The position numbers and the translations under genes were made by a program. A stretch of 64,000 bases of DNA from Amphiduros pacificus (lineage: Eukaryota > Annelida > Polychaeta > Phyllodocida > Hesionidae). This document shows, piece by piece, positions 13,501 to 28,500 of this stretch. The notes under the pieces were generated by a model. The model searched no databases and was not told where the DNA came from. It was given only the letters and a program-made list of their open reading frames with translations. The stretch is taken from the NCBI GenBank assembly GCA_949316495.1, contig OX439012.1:25528666-25592665 (forward strand), in the 5' to 3' direction. Position 1 is the first letter of the stretch. The number at the start of each line of letters is the position of its first letter.

Positions 13501-16500
13501 ATGACATAGAATTAAGTATGACTGAACTTATGAATCTTGTTAAAGAAAAATCTACCAGTTTCGCCATGCTAAATGAACAGGTTGAGAATAAAGATGTGTT
13601 GATCAGTGACCTAAAAAAGGAAAATGATGATATGAAGAGAATGTTCAGTACACTTAAGGTTAATAACTCGTATGATAAGGCCAAACTCAAGAGAGCAGAA
13701 TTAAAAATTGATGAACTAAACAAAACCATAGTAAGAAATAATGAATACATATCACAATTGGAATGTAAAAATGATGAACATGTGAAGCATATAGAAGCAA
13801 TGGCTGAGGCAGAAACAATGCCACAGCCAGATGAAAATAAACAAATGAGCAATGTGATTAGTGAAATGAATGAGAAGGTATTGTTTATATCGCATAATAT
13901 GTACAAAAGTCTGACTGATTTCTGTGACAAGAACATCCCATGGAAATGGGAACATGGGGGAAATGGGGATACAGTGCAAGGTGTAACAAAGTGGCTCAAA
14001 TCTGAGGTGAACAGGAACAAACTTAAAGACTATGTTGCCATAGTACTATGCATTGGCTTAGAAGAGGTGAAAAACTATGAAACAGGCAGTGCAATCCTAA
14101 AAAAGCTAAAAAGCGTAGCATATAAAGTAGGCATGAACACTGAGTGCCCTGTCTACTTATGTCACCTGCCTCCAATCTCAATTAAATGCCATAGTAAAAT
14201 GGTGATGTCTCACACAGTCCTAAACCACAGCATGAGCAAATTGAAATGTGATGATGAACAGTGTCAAATAAATGTATTTGAAACGCCTGGTAAGATTACC
14301 GCCTGTGCAACAACTGAGATTGTTGCTTCAGTGGAAAATCCTAGTCTGGTGGATACAGCATCCAAAGAATGGATAGATGAACTATGTAGAATCATTATCT
14401 CGAACACAACCACATACCCGGACGATCCAGATGAGAAATGGTACGAGATGGGTGGGCAGGCTAGCAGTAATGATGATGGAGGAAGTGATGGGGATGAGGA
14501 AGAGTTGATTGATTTTGTGAATGGAAACTATAAAGGTGAAGAAATAATAACTAAAATTCCTAGAACTGCCACACCAAAACTGATAGGATCAGGTGGGTCC
14601 ATGGTAAAACGCATAATCAAGGTGTCAAAGACAGAAATACAAAAAATAGATGGGGATGATGAAGATGTAGAGGATGATGTAGTAGTGAAGGGGACTCCAC
14701 TCGGCATCGCAAGAGCGCTGGTGGAGATTAGGAATGTGGTTAGAGAACAAGTGAAAGAAAGAGACATTGTTAGAAAGGAGGTGTGCTATTATCACGTTAA
14801 CGGAACGTGCAAAAAAGGTGATCGCTGCAATTTCTCTCATGACGCAAAGAAAAAAGTTGAAGGGCAGAGAAATAGACCATTGGACAAGAAGTCCAACCCA
14901 AGAAGTCCTAGGAAGGATAGTAGGACAAAACGACCACGAAAAATGTGACATTTAGGTAGTGGATGGAGGATAGATACATATATCTGTAATGTCTGTAAAA
15001 TAAACACCAAAATGACAGAAAAGGTAGTGAAAAATGTACAAGAAACTGAAAGATGTATTATTGAAAATAAAAAATTGAATATCACAAAGTATTTTGATCT
15101 TATGTCATCTATTGGTGTATATGAACCATGTAAATGCTACAAATCAATAGAGAAAAATGTAAAACTTGAAATAACAATAAAAAATAAACATTGTAAAAAT
15201 GCAGCAGTCTATGATCATTTAATAGCAATACTACTGGGGCACTGCATATATGATATTATAATTATGCCGGTGAAAAAAACAAATATATCAGTAGACCTGG
15301 TCCTCTATCCACGCAATAACTACCCAAAAACGGTGAGGAACACGCAGATCGGTAACATATGGGAGTATATTACTGAAAACAAGAAAATAAAAATTATGAC
15401 TACTGAGCAAATTAGACGAGATGCGATGGAAAAAAATGATGGCAAAATTCTTGAAGAAACGAAAGTGAACCATTATTATGATTTTACTATATCAACAAAT
15501 CGTTGTACTACGAATACGCGGATTTACGATGATGTGGCTAAAAATAACCCACGTTATGCTATAAATAGCACAACACAGACGGTAGACAATTCTTTTGATC
15601 ATGATCTTAATGAAACTACACTTAATGAAGGCATCAATGGTGATATAAATAGATTGATACGGCACGAATCAAGGAACGAAGATCGTACACGTGACCACAC
15701 AAGCTCCGCCCACAAAATCAGTACCACGGAGCGTGTCAACGATGTCGGCCTGGAAACAAATGAATTAACTCCCACAACTCGAGTAAACTGCACCAGATCT
15801 GATGGAAACCGATTAAAAAGGGATAGAAACCAACTAAAAGAGCAAAACAAAGCAGAACCGAATAGGAATCGACCTGCAAACTCCCGAGTCGACGGGGACG
15901 AAACCACGCCCACCTCTTCCATGATTCGCTGCTCCGCGAAGCATAGAAATTATGGTATGGGGAAACCTCCATTCATGAATTCACCAAGGTCAAGGTCTCA
16001 GGGGAATCCCCTTCTGGCTGATCTTAATGATACAAGCAAAGTGCAAATTAAATCGAAAAATAAAACGGCAATAACAAAAAATGGAATTAACATAGGTGTG
16101 TGTAATGTACAAAGCATTAAGCACAAAATATTAATACTAAAGGACTATTTCCATACAAACAATCTACATGCCCTCTTTATTACTGAATCATGGCTACATG
16201 CAGAGGGTGATGAGAAATTAGAGGATGAATTGGAGGAAGAAGGCCTAAAACTCCACTCGTTTCCTAGGATTGGCAGGAGTGGAGGTGGGATCGCCCTACT
16301 ACACCGGCGTGAGCTCCCTTTCAAATCAAACAGGTTGAATCCGCCAAGAGTAAAAACAATGGAACTTATGGAGACATCATTACTGGTGAGAGGAAAAAAA
16401 GCAACATTTGTGACAATATATCGACCAGAGCCATCTGGTGGAAACAAATATACATACTCAGAATTCTATGATGAACTAACTTTACTATTGGCACATTATG

Positions 16501-19500
16501 GTACTTTCAATCATGAAGTAATTTTTCTAGGTGACTATAACTTTCATGTAAATAAACCAAAAAAACCAGACGTAATAAAATTTAATGACGTATTATCCAC
16601 CTTTGACATGGACCAATGGGTAACTGAGCCAACTCATAGACTGGGAAATACTCTGGATCTGATTATCACGTTTAAAGGAAACAAACTCATAAAAACTCAT
16701 ACCGTTGATGAGTACATGTCGGATCATAAAATGATTCTCATTAATCTTGAGATATACCCTCCTAAACCTGCTAAAAAAAGAATACAATACAGAAATTACA
16801 AAAACATAAACATGGATGCTTTTAAGAAAGATATAAGAGGGGCGATGGCGGACCGAAAACTATGGGAACTACTATCACTTAATGAATTAGTGAAATACTA
16901 TGATAGTAGATTAACAACCATCATTAACAACCATGCGCCCATCAAGGTTGCTGACGTATCCAATCGCAAACCAGTACCATGGATGAATAACCAAATCAAA
17001 CAAGAGAGATCCCTGAGGAGAAGATTGGAGCGTAAAATGAAAAAAAGTGGATTACAGGTTGATATAGAAAATTATAACAACCAAAGAAACAAATATAATT
17101 CACTGCTAAAAGATTCTCAAACGAAATACTTCTCCAACCTAGTTGATGAAAATAAGCATGACCCAAAGAAACTTTTCAAGGTTATAGACCAAGTCATGCA
17201 CAAGGCAAAGGATGTCCCCATGCCTCCATCCAAGTGTAACGGGGTACTGGCAGAAAGGTTCAATAATTATTTCCTGGAAAAAATAGACAATATCAGGAAA
17301 GACATTGATGAACATCAAATAACCGGAAAACAAACACCAGAGGACACTGGAAAAAATATACCACCTGATCAGGAGCAGAACCAGCCCACCCTGGATAGGT
17401 TTACCACGCTAACCGAGGAAGAGGTTCGGAAAATGATCAGAAAAGCATCAAATAAATCATGTGAACTGGACCCAATACCACACTGGCTGTTGAATGAACT
17501 TGTGGATGATCTATTGCCCATAATCACCATGATAATAAATAAATCATTAATTTCATCGGAAATAACCGAATGCATGAAAATTGCAATAATCAAACCATTA
17601 TTGAAAAAATTAGGTCTAGAATTAATTGAGAAAAATTATAGACCGGTCTCCAATCTAAGCTATGTCTCAAAGCTTACGGAAAGAGCCGTAGCGGATCAAT
17701 TAGTATCTTACCTTATAGAAAATAAATTAACTGATAAATTTCAATCTGCATATAAAAAATTTCATAGTACTGAGACAGCGTTACTACGAGTCCAAAATGA
17801 TATCTTAAGGGAACTTGATAAAAAGAAAATGATACTTCTGTTACTACTGGACCTGTCTGCGGCTTTTGATACTATTGACCATAAAATACTCTTTGACAGG
17901 CTAAAATCAAGATATGGCATAAAAAATCAAGCACTTGCATGGATAAAGTCCTATTTGGAAAATAGACAACAATGTGTGAAAATTGGATGCAAAAGATCTG
18001 CAAATAAACAGATCAAATACGGAGTCCCACAGGGATCTGTACTGGGACCGATTCTCTTTACACTCTATATGTCTCCTCTGACAGACATTCTAGAAAAATA
18101 TAATTTGAATTATCATATTTATGCAGATGACACTCAAGTTTACATACCAATAGATCACTCCTCAAAACATAACTATGAGATGTCAAAGCGTAAATTAGAG
18201 GAATGCGTAAATGATGTCAGAACATTCCTCATCCAAAATAAAATGAAAATAAATGATGGAAAAACAGAGATGCTTGCATGCTATGATGGTCATATTGATA
18301 CTCCAGATAGGAACGTAAATACAATAAAAGTTGGGGACTCGGTCATAAGCCCATCTCCATTTTTAACAGATCTGGGGGTCATATTTGATGAAAAAATGAG
18401 CATGAAAGCCCAAATCAAAAAAATGTGTAAAAAAGGATATTATCATATCAGAAATCTATCTTCCATTAGGAAATGTCTGGATGAAAAAACAGCCTTAACC
18501 TTGACGCATGCCTTTGTAACCTCTGCTCTAGACTATGGGAATGGCTTATTAGCTGGCATACCAAAGACTGAAATAAAAAAACTGCAATACCTGCAAAACT
18601 CTGCAGCAAGAGTTGTAGGAAAAATAAGAAAGTTTGATCACATATCTGATAAACTGAAGGAATTACACTGGCTACCAATAAGTGCAAGGATTGAATTTAA
18701 AATTCTACTAACAGTATGGAAAGCACTAAATGGTAAGGCTCCGTCTTACATAAATGACCTCCTATTAATAAAAACGGGAGATAGATGCTTACGTTCAAAT
18801 GATGGGACTTACCTGCAGGTACCACATACACGCTTGAAGACAATTGGGGATCGCGCATTCTCGGTTGTAGGCCCAAGATTGTGGAACAATCTCCCAATGG
18901 ACCTAAGGACCTGCATCTCATTGGACCTCTTTAAGAGAAAGCTGAAAACACACCTATTCAAAATGCACGTTTTGAATAAAGCGCTATGAACAGTTATCTG
19001 ATATCAGCGCTATACAAATTTTGTTATTATTATTATTATTATACTTTAAGATGATATTTGCTGATAAGACGTCGGGAAATACCAGCAACTTTTATGTTGC
19101 AGCTAAGTTCCCGATGACCCGCCGGACGTCTTCAAGATGTCCAATTGTGGCCGATGATTTCCCGGTGCCCGCACGGCAATCTGAACTGCCGGCCAATTTT
19201 GTAATAAATACCCATCGGCCTGGCATCTTAACTGAAATCGGCGCAAATGTGACTGAGGTATAACTCACGCATTGCTTCAAATATGAATGTTAGCAATGAG
19301 TAAGATAATAATGAGAAAGTTAATAAAGGAACGGTAATTAATGTAACTCACGCATTGCTTCAAATATGAATGTTAGTTATGAGTGAGATAATGAGAAAGT
19401 TAATAAAGAAAAGGCAATTAATGTAACTCACGCATTGCTTCAAATATGAATGTTAGCAATGAGTAAGATAATAATGAGAAAGTTAATAAAGGAACGGTAA

Positions 19501-22500
19501 TTAATGTAACTCACGCATTGCTTCAAATATGAATGTTAGCAATGAGTAAGATAATAATGAGAAAGTTAATAAAGGAACGGTAATTAATGTAACTCACGCA
19601 TTGCTTCAAATATGAATGTTAGTTATGAGTGAGATAATGAGAAAGTTAATAAAGAAAAGACAATTAATGTAACTCACGCATTACTGCAAGTATGAATGTT
19701 AGTAATGACTAGCCTAAGGACAATAATGAGAAAGTTAATAAAGGAACAGCAATTAATGTCACTCACGCATTGCTGCAAATATGAATGTTGGTAATGACTA
19801 GGACAATAATGAGAAAGTTAATAAAGGAACGGCAATTAATGTCACTCACGCATTGCTGCAAGTATGAATGTTAGTAATGACTAGCCTAAGGACAATAATG
19901 AGAAAGTTAATAAAGGAAAGGCAATTAATGTCACTCACGCATTGCTGCAAATATGAATGTTGGTAATGAGGGAGTAACTCACGCATTGCTGCGAATATGA
20001 ATGTTGGTAATGAGGGAGTAACTCACGCATTGCTGCGAATATGAATGTTGGTAATGAGGGAGTAACTCACGCATTGCTGCGAATATGAATGTTGGTAATG
20101 AGGGAGTAACTCACGCATTGCTGCGAATATGAATGTTGGTAATGAGGGAGTAACTCACGCATTGCTGCGAATATGAATGTTGGTAATGAGGGAGTAACTC
20201 ACGCATTGCTGCGAATATGAATGTTGGTAATGAGGGAGTAACTCACGCATTGCTGCGAATATGAATGTTGGTAATGAGGGAGTAACTCACGCATTGCTGC
20301 GAATATGAATGTTGGTAATGAGGGAGTAACTCACGCATTGCTGCGAATATGAATGTTGGTAATGAGGGAGTAACTCACGCATTGCTGCGAATATGAATGT
20401 TGGTAATGAGGGAGTAACTCACGCATTGCAGCGAATATGAATGGGATCATGATGGGTAGGATGTGAAGCAGATGAACCCTGGCATTCCGGGGTCGCTTCC
20501 TCAACATCCGCTTCACTGTCTTAACCATCTTCCGCGTTTGTTTTTGACACGAAGTCCTCTGATCTTCTTCCTCGCACTTCTCGGGTATTTCATCATCAGT
20601 CTCAGATTCAGGCTTTTCTTTAACATCCTTTATACGGATAATTAAATATATGATAGCCAAAGCTTGTAATGTCAGTGAGGTAGAAAAGACAAATAGGTAG
20701 CTGGTGCTATCTAATATTAGTCCTCCAACATAGAAGGAGAGAAGCACGCCGAGGGAGAACATGGACTCTGCTATGGCTAATCTGGTGGTTCTCTTGTCTT
20801 CAGTGGTGATCACACTGATGTAGCTCAGTATTGCCATAAAATAGGTGGAAGAAGCGCCGGAGAAACCTAGTTGATATAGAAATAAACAAACGTGAAAAAG
20901 TAGGTTAAAAAATGATCACAATAAATCGCTGAATAGATTTATTCAATTAGTATGTTTCATCAGAACAGGGCTGGGTTTTCCTAATTTTGGTTTTCATCGG
21001 ACCTCTGAGTGATGGGCCAATCAGCAAGCTCCTAGCCCCCGACCCAGATCCTGATTAGGATATGGAATGAGCCAATCAGCAAGCTCCTAGTCCCCGACCC
21101 AGATACTGATTAGGATATGGAATGAGCCAATCAGCAAGCTCCTAGTCCCCGACCCAGATACTGATTAGGATATGGAATGAGCCAATCAGCAAGCTCCTAG
21201 TCCCCGACCCAAATCCTGGATCTGGAATCGGCCACTGAGAACAAAGCTGTGATAATTTCCAATGTCTCTAAGTGAGATGTCCTCTCATTGACTTTAAATT
21301 CTTACCAATCATTTTAATTGTGTGCATAGACAGTTTTGTGAAGCCCACTTGACAAGCATCATGACGTGGTTTTTTTCCTAAACATTGGAGTAAGGGACAG
21401 TCGTGGGGGATTATAAAGTTGAATAGGGGAGAAAACCGTTTATTTAACCCGAAAATAATTTTTGATAGTACCTGTAATCAAGCTGTGAAACCAACAAAGC
21501 CAAGATGGCTGAAAGTTGGTCGAAGATTGCATCAGAATTTCAAAAGGGCCTAATACACACTTCAAATATTTAAAAGATCTCGATTCATTTTTTTCTTATT
21601 TTGCTCTTTATTAACTGAGACCATTTATGAGAAACAATACTATTAATTTAGCCTCATGCATCATCTCATGCTTGCCATATACTTAGTTGATAGTAAATTA
21701 TTGACAAATAAAATGCCATACCTCCCAAAAGTCTTCCAACAAAAATGAAACTGATAGGAAGTGATGGGATGCAAGTCATCAAGATGAGCCCAAGAGATTC
21801 TAGTGTGGCGCCACATAGCGGAATTATCATGCATAACTTCCTACTATATTTGTCAGCGATGGCTCCATAAACAAATATCATTAATAGAGGAGGTATTGTC
21901 GATACGATGTTAATATACCTGAAATTGTAAAAAATGAATAAAACAATTGCCAGACAAGAACTATCCTATTTCACATTTTTCAAAGCTACCGAGTTATAAA
22001 TATCTATCCCTAAGTTACTATCAATTACACTTCACTCCACAGAAAAAAATCTTTAATGATTAAACTTTTTGTCATTATATGTTACATTTGACAGGGAAAA
22101 TAATGTGTATGACGAACTTAACGCGACAAATGCTTGTAATAATATAAAAAGTGCTAAGAAACGTTATCTAAGAAATCATCCATTCGTATACATGGTAAAT
22201 GGATGTCAAATTACTGAGATCATCTGCATATCGAAGCCAATTATGTTCCATAGGGGATAGCGACAAATGCATTCACACCTATTGTGTTTCTGGGAGAATC
22301 ATTTGTGATAGCTGTAGCCAAGCCGTGAAAGCACTAAAACATGGTGCCTTTAAGTTGATCGAATATTGCCTAAACATCTTTTGAGGGTCTAACACTTGAT
22401 GATATTTGCTTAAAGCCCCAACAGTCTTGAGAACATAAACCTTTATTAATCTGCCTTCAATAACTAGCCATGGAGCATTTGGCAGAGTGAGAAACAATTC

Positions 22501-25500
22501 AGCAGATATCCACCGCTCTTTCACCATGATATGAGCATTATATTGGGATAATTATGATGGTTAATAAATGGAACAACAGTTTGGGTTGCAGACAAATTTA
22601 CTTTGTAATAAAATCATTTGAATTAGCTCATAAACCGTGTGCCTCTCTAATACTCAACAGAAATAGGAAAGTCAATGATACACAAGTTTATACATAGTCC
22701 AACCTATCTGTCAAATGATTGATTTTCTATAGAAATGCAAACCTGTTAAACTAAGAAAATGAAGAAATCTTACATATTTATAGAACTCTGATGAAAGGAG
22801 AATGTCTTACATTATGAAGGTCTGGGGGAAAGCAAGCATAATTGAGACCCAGAAAAGTAAAGATGTCATGCAAATTATATCACCTGGAGGTATATCCATA
22901 TTATATTCACATATTCCACCTGGAGGTATCCCATATTACACTTACATATTTCACCTGGAGGTATACCCATATTACACTTATATATTCCACCTGGAGGTAT
23001 CCCCATATTACACTCACATATTCCACCTGGAGGTATCCCCATATTACACTCACATATTCCACCTGGAGGTATCCCCATATTATATTCACATATTCCACCT
23101 GGAGGTATCCCCATATTAAACTTACATATTCCACCTGGAGGTATCCCCATATTATATTCACATATTCCACCTGGAGGTATCCCCATATTACACTTACATA
23201 TTTCACTTGGAGGTATCCCCATATTACACTTACATATTTCACTTGGAGGTATCCCCATATTATATTCACATATTCCACCTGGAGGTATCCCCATATTACA
23301 CTTACATATTTCACCTGGAGGTATCCCCATATTACCATTACATATTTCACCTGGAGGTATCCCCATATTATATTCACAAATTCCACCTGGAGGTATCCCA
23401 ATATTATATTCATATATTCCACCTGGAGGTATCCCCATATTACACTTACATATTCCACCTGGAGGTATCCCCATATTACACTCACAAATTCCACCTGAAG
23501 ATATCCCCATATTATATTCACATATTCCACCTGGAGGTATCCCCATATTATATTCACAAATTCCACCTGGAGGTATCCCCATATTATATTCATATATTCC
23601 ACCTGGAGGTATCCCCATATTATTACACTTACATATTCCACCTGGAGGTATCCCCATATTACACTCACAAATTCCACCTGAAGGTACTCCCATATTATAT
23701 TCAAATATTCCACCTGAAGGTATCCCCATATTATATTCATATATTCCACCTGGAGGTATCCCCATATTACACTTACATATTCCACCTGGAGGTATCCCCA
23801 TATTACACTCACATATTCCACCTGGAGGTATCCCCATATTATATTCATATATTCCACCTAGAGGTATCCCCATATTACACTTACATATTCCACCTAGAGG
23901 TATCACCATATTATATTCACATATTCCACCTGGAGGTATCCCCATATTATATTCACATATTCCACCTGGAGGTTTCCCATATTACACTTACATATTCCAC
24001 CTGGAGGTATCCCCATATTACACTCACATATTCCACCTGGAGGTATCCCCATATTACACTTACATATTCCACCTGGAGGTATCACCATATTACACTTACA
24101 TATTCCACCTGGAGGTATCCCCATATTACACTCACATATTCCACCAGGAGGTATCCCCATATTACACTCACATATTCCACCTGGAGGTATCCCCATATTA
24201 TATTCACATATTCCACCTGGAGGTATCCCCATATTATATTCACATATTTCACCTGGAGGTATCCCCATATTATATTGTTATATTCCACCTGGAGGTATCC
24301 CAATATTATATTCACATATTCCACCTGGAGGTATCCTCATATTATATTCACATATTTCACCTGGAGGTATCCCCATATTATATTCATATATTCCACCTGG
24401 AGGTATCCCCATATTACACTTACATATTCCACCTGGAGGTATCCCCATATTATATTCACATATTCCACCTGGAGGTATCCCCATATTATATTCACATATT
24501 CCACCTGGAGGTATCCCCATATTATATTCATATATTCCACCTGGAGGTATCCCCATATTATATTCATATATTCCACCTGGAGGTATCCCCATATTATATT
24601 CACATATTTCACCTGGAGGTATCCCCATATTATATTCATATATTCCACCTGGAGGTATCCCCATATTATATTCACATATTCCACCTGGAGGTATCCCCAT
24701 ATTATATTCACATATTCCACCTGGAGGTATCCCCATATTATATTCATATATTCCACCTGGAGGTATCCCCATATTATATTCATATATTCCACCTGGAGGT
24801 ATCCCCATATTATATTCACATATTTCACCTGGAGGTATCCCCATATTACACTTACATATTCCACCTGGAGGTATCCCCATATTACACTTACATATTCCAC
24901 CCGGAGGTATCCCCATATTATATTCACATATTCCACCTGGAGGTATCCCCATATTACACTTACATATTTCACTTGGAGGTATCCCCATATTATATTCACA
25001 TATTCCACCTGGAGGTATCCCCATATTACACTTACATATTCCACCTGGAGGTATCCCCATATTACACTTACATATTTCACCTGGAGGTATCCCCATATTG
25101 CACTTACATATTTCACCTGGAGGTATCCCCATATTATATTCACAAATTCCACCTGGAGGTATCCCCATATTATTTTCATATATTCCACCTGGAGGTATCC
25201 CCATATTACACTTACATATTCCACCTGGAGGTATCCCCATATTACACCCACAAATTCCACCTGAAGGTTTCCCCATATTATATTCACATATTCCACCTAG
25301 AGGTATCCCCATATTACACTCACATATTCCACCTGGAGGTATCCCCATATTACACTTACATATTCCACCTGGAGGTATCACCATATTACACTCACATATT
25401 CCACCTGAAGGTATCCCCATATTACACTCACATATTCCACCTGGAGGTATCCCCATATTATATTCATATATTCCACCTGGAGGTATACCCATATTACGCT

Positions 25501-28500
25501 TATATATTCCACCTGAAGGTATCCCCATATTATATTCATATATTCCACCTGGAGGTATCCCCATATTATATTCACATATTCCACCTGGAGGTATCCCCAT
25601 ATTATATTCATATATTCCACCTGGAGGTATCCCCATATTATATTCACATATTCCACCTGGAGGTATCCCCATATTATATTCACATATTTCACCTGGAGGT
25701 ATCTCCATATTATATTCATATATTCCACCTGGAGGTATCCCCATATTATGTTCACATATTCCACCTGGAGGTATCCCCATATTATATTCACATATTTCAC
25801 CTGGAGGTATCCCCATATTATATTCTTATATTCCACCTGGAGGTATCCCCATATTATATTCATATATTCCACCTGGAGGTATCCCCATATTATATTCACA
25901 TATTCCACCTGGAGGTATCCCCATATTATATTCACATATTTCACCTGGAGGTATCCCCATATTATATTCATATATTCCACCTCGAGGTATCCCCATATTA
26001 TATTCACATATTCCACCTGGAGGTATCCTCATATTATATTCATATATTCCACCTGGAGGTATCCCCATATTACACTTACATATTCCACCTGGAGGTATCC
26101 CCATATTATATTCACATATTCCACCTGGAGGTATCCCCATATTATATTCACATATTCCACCTGGAGGTTTCCCCATATTATATTCATATATTCCACCTGG
26201 AGGTATCCCCATATTATATTCACATATTCCTACTGGAGGTATCCCCATATTATATCTACATATTTCACCTGGAGGTATCCCCATATTATATTCATATATT
26301 CCACCTGGATGTATCCCCATATTACACTTACATATTCCACCTGGAGGTATCCCCATATTATATTCACATATTCCACCTGGAGGTATCCCCATATTATATT
26401 CACATATTCCACCTGGAGGTATCCCCATATTATATTCATATATTCCACCTGGAGGTATCCCCATATTATATTCACATATTCCACATGGAGGTATCCCCAT
26501 ATTACACTCATATACCACCTGGAGGTATCCCCATATTACACTTACATATTCCACCTGGAGGTATCCCTATATTATATTCACATATTCCACCTGGAGGTAT
26601 CCCCATATTATATTCACATATTCCACCTAGAGGTATCCCCATATTATATTCTTATATTCCACCTGGAGGTATCCCCATATTATATTCTTATATTCCACCT
26701 GGAGGTATCCCAATATTATATTCACATATTCCACCTGGAGGTATCCTCATATTATATTCACATATTTCACCTGGAGGTATCCCCATATTATATTCATATA
26801 TTCCACCTGGAGGTATCCCCATATTACACTTACATATTCCACCTGGAGGTATCCCCATATTATATTCACATATTCCACCTGGAGGTATCCCCATATTATA
26901 TTCACATATTCCACCTGGAGGTATCCCCCTATTATATTCATATATTCCACCTGGAGGTATCCCCATATTATATTCATATATTCCACCTGGAGGTATCCCC
27001 ATATTATATTCACATATTCCACCTGGAGGTATCCCCATATTATATTCATATATTCCACCTGGAGGTATCCCCATATTATATTCACATATTCCACCTGGAG
27101 GTATCCCCATATTATATTCACATATTCCACCTGGAGGTATCCCCATATTATATTCATATATTCCACCTGGAGGTATCCCCATATTATATTCATATATTCC
27201 ACCTGGAGGTATCCCCATATTATATTCACATATTCCACCTGGAGGTATCCCCATATTACACTTACATATTCCACCTGGAGGTATCCCCATATTACACTTA
27301 CATATTCCACCTGGAGGTATCCCCATATTATATTCACATATTCCACCTGGAGGTATCCCCATATTACACTTACATATTTCACTTGGAGGTATCCCCATAT
27401 TATATTCACATATTCCACCTGGAGGTATCCCCATATTACACTTACATATTCCACCTGGAGGTATCCCCATATTACACTTACATATTTCACCTGGAGGTAT
27501 CCCCATATTGCACTTACATATTTCACCTGGAGGTATCCCCATATTATATTCACAAATTCCACCTGGAGGTATCCCCATATTATTTTCATATATTCCACCT
27601 GGAGGTATCCCCATATTACACTTACATATTCCACCTGGAGGTATCCCCATATTACACCCACAAATTCCACCTGAAGGTTTCCCCATATTATATTCACATA
27701 TTCCACCTGGAGGTATCCCCATATTACACTCACATATTCCACCTAGAGGTATCCCCATATTACACTCACATATTCCACCTGGAGGTATCCCCATATTACA
27801 CTTACATATTCCACCTGGAGGTATCACCATATTACACTCACATATTCCACCTGAAGGTATCCCCATATTACACTCACATATTCCACCTGGAGGTATCCCC
27901 ATATTATATTCATATATTCCACCTGGAGGTATACCCATATTACGCTTATATATTCCACCTGGAGGTATCCCCATATTATATTCTTATATTCCACCTGGAG
28001 GTATCCCCATATTATATTCATATATTCCACCTGGAGGTATCCCCATATTATATTCACATATTCCACCTGGAGGTATCCCCATATTATATTCACATATTTC
28101 ACCTGGAGGTATCCCCATATTATATTCATATATTCCACCTCGAGGTATCCCCATATTATATTCACATATTCCACCTGGAGGTATCCTCATATTATATTCA
28201 TATATTCCACCTGGAGGTATCCCCATATTACACTTACATATTCCACCTGGAGGTATCCCCATATTATATTCACATATTCCACCTGGAGGTATCCCCATAT
28301 TATATTCACATATTCCACCTGGAGGTTTCCCCATATTATATTCATATATTCCACCTGGAGGTATCCCCATATTATATTCACATATTCCACCTGGAGGTAT
28401 CCCCATATTATATCTACATATTTCACCTGGAGGTATCCCCATATTATATTCATATATTCCACCTGGATGTATCCCCATATTACACTTACATATTCCACCT

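Larger units (their letters stand above)
12220..19045 (+). mobile_element. Full-length-looking CR1/L2-type LINE
   Basis: Two long uninterrupted ORFs (12882-14948 and 15012-18989) are followed by a short 3' UTR that ends GCGCTATACAAATTTTG and a (TTA)n tail, the type of 3' end seen in CR1/L2-group LINEs. The 5' UTR has three copies of a roughly 56-bp repeat (about 12718-12840). The exact 5' end is not resolved; somewhere between 11.85 and 12.4 kb is likely. It runs antisense to SLC46 inside intron 3 and sits within the TIR element. Both ORFs being open suggests a young, possibly active copy. Confidence 0.85.
11433..19260. mobile_element. TIR DNA transposon (non-autonomous) carrying a LINE
   Basis: Left end TGCCTCAGTCACATTTGCAC and the reverse complement of the right end, TACCTCAGTCACATTTGCGC, match at 18 of 20 bases. 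The element is flanked by TAA on both sides (11430-11432 and 19261-19263), and the joined flanks restore the minisatellite word AATTAATGTAACTCACGC, which shows the empty site. A 3-bp TAA target fits PIF/Harbinger-type elements, though the end sequence is not one I can name. Excluding the LINE, the element is GC-rich with GGCGCC palindromes near the left end and encodes no transposase I can see. Confidence 0.75.

Noticed and set aside
12636-19280. Minus-strand open frames opposite the LINE ORFs (for example 14020-13319)
   Set aside because: Shadows of the plus-strand LINE ORFs; no family resemblance.
22790-22870. Extra SLC46 exon left of the array (open minus-strand stretch with CCCCCAG and a GTAAGA site)
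   Set aside because: Exon 1 joins exon 2 in perfect phase without it, and the only acceptor/donor pair there would give an exon of about 11 bp.
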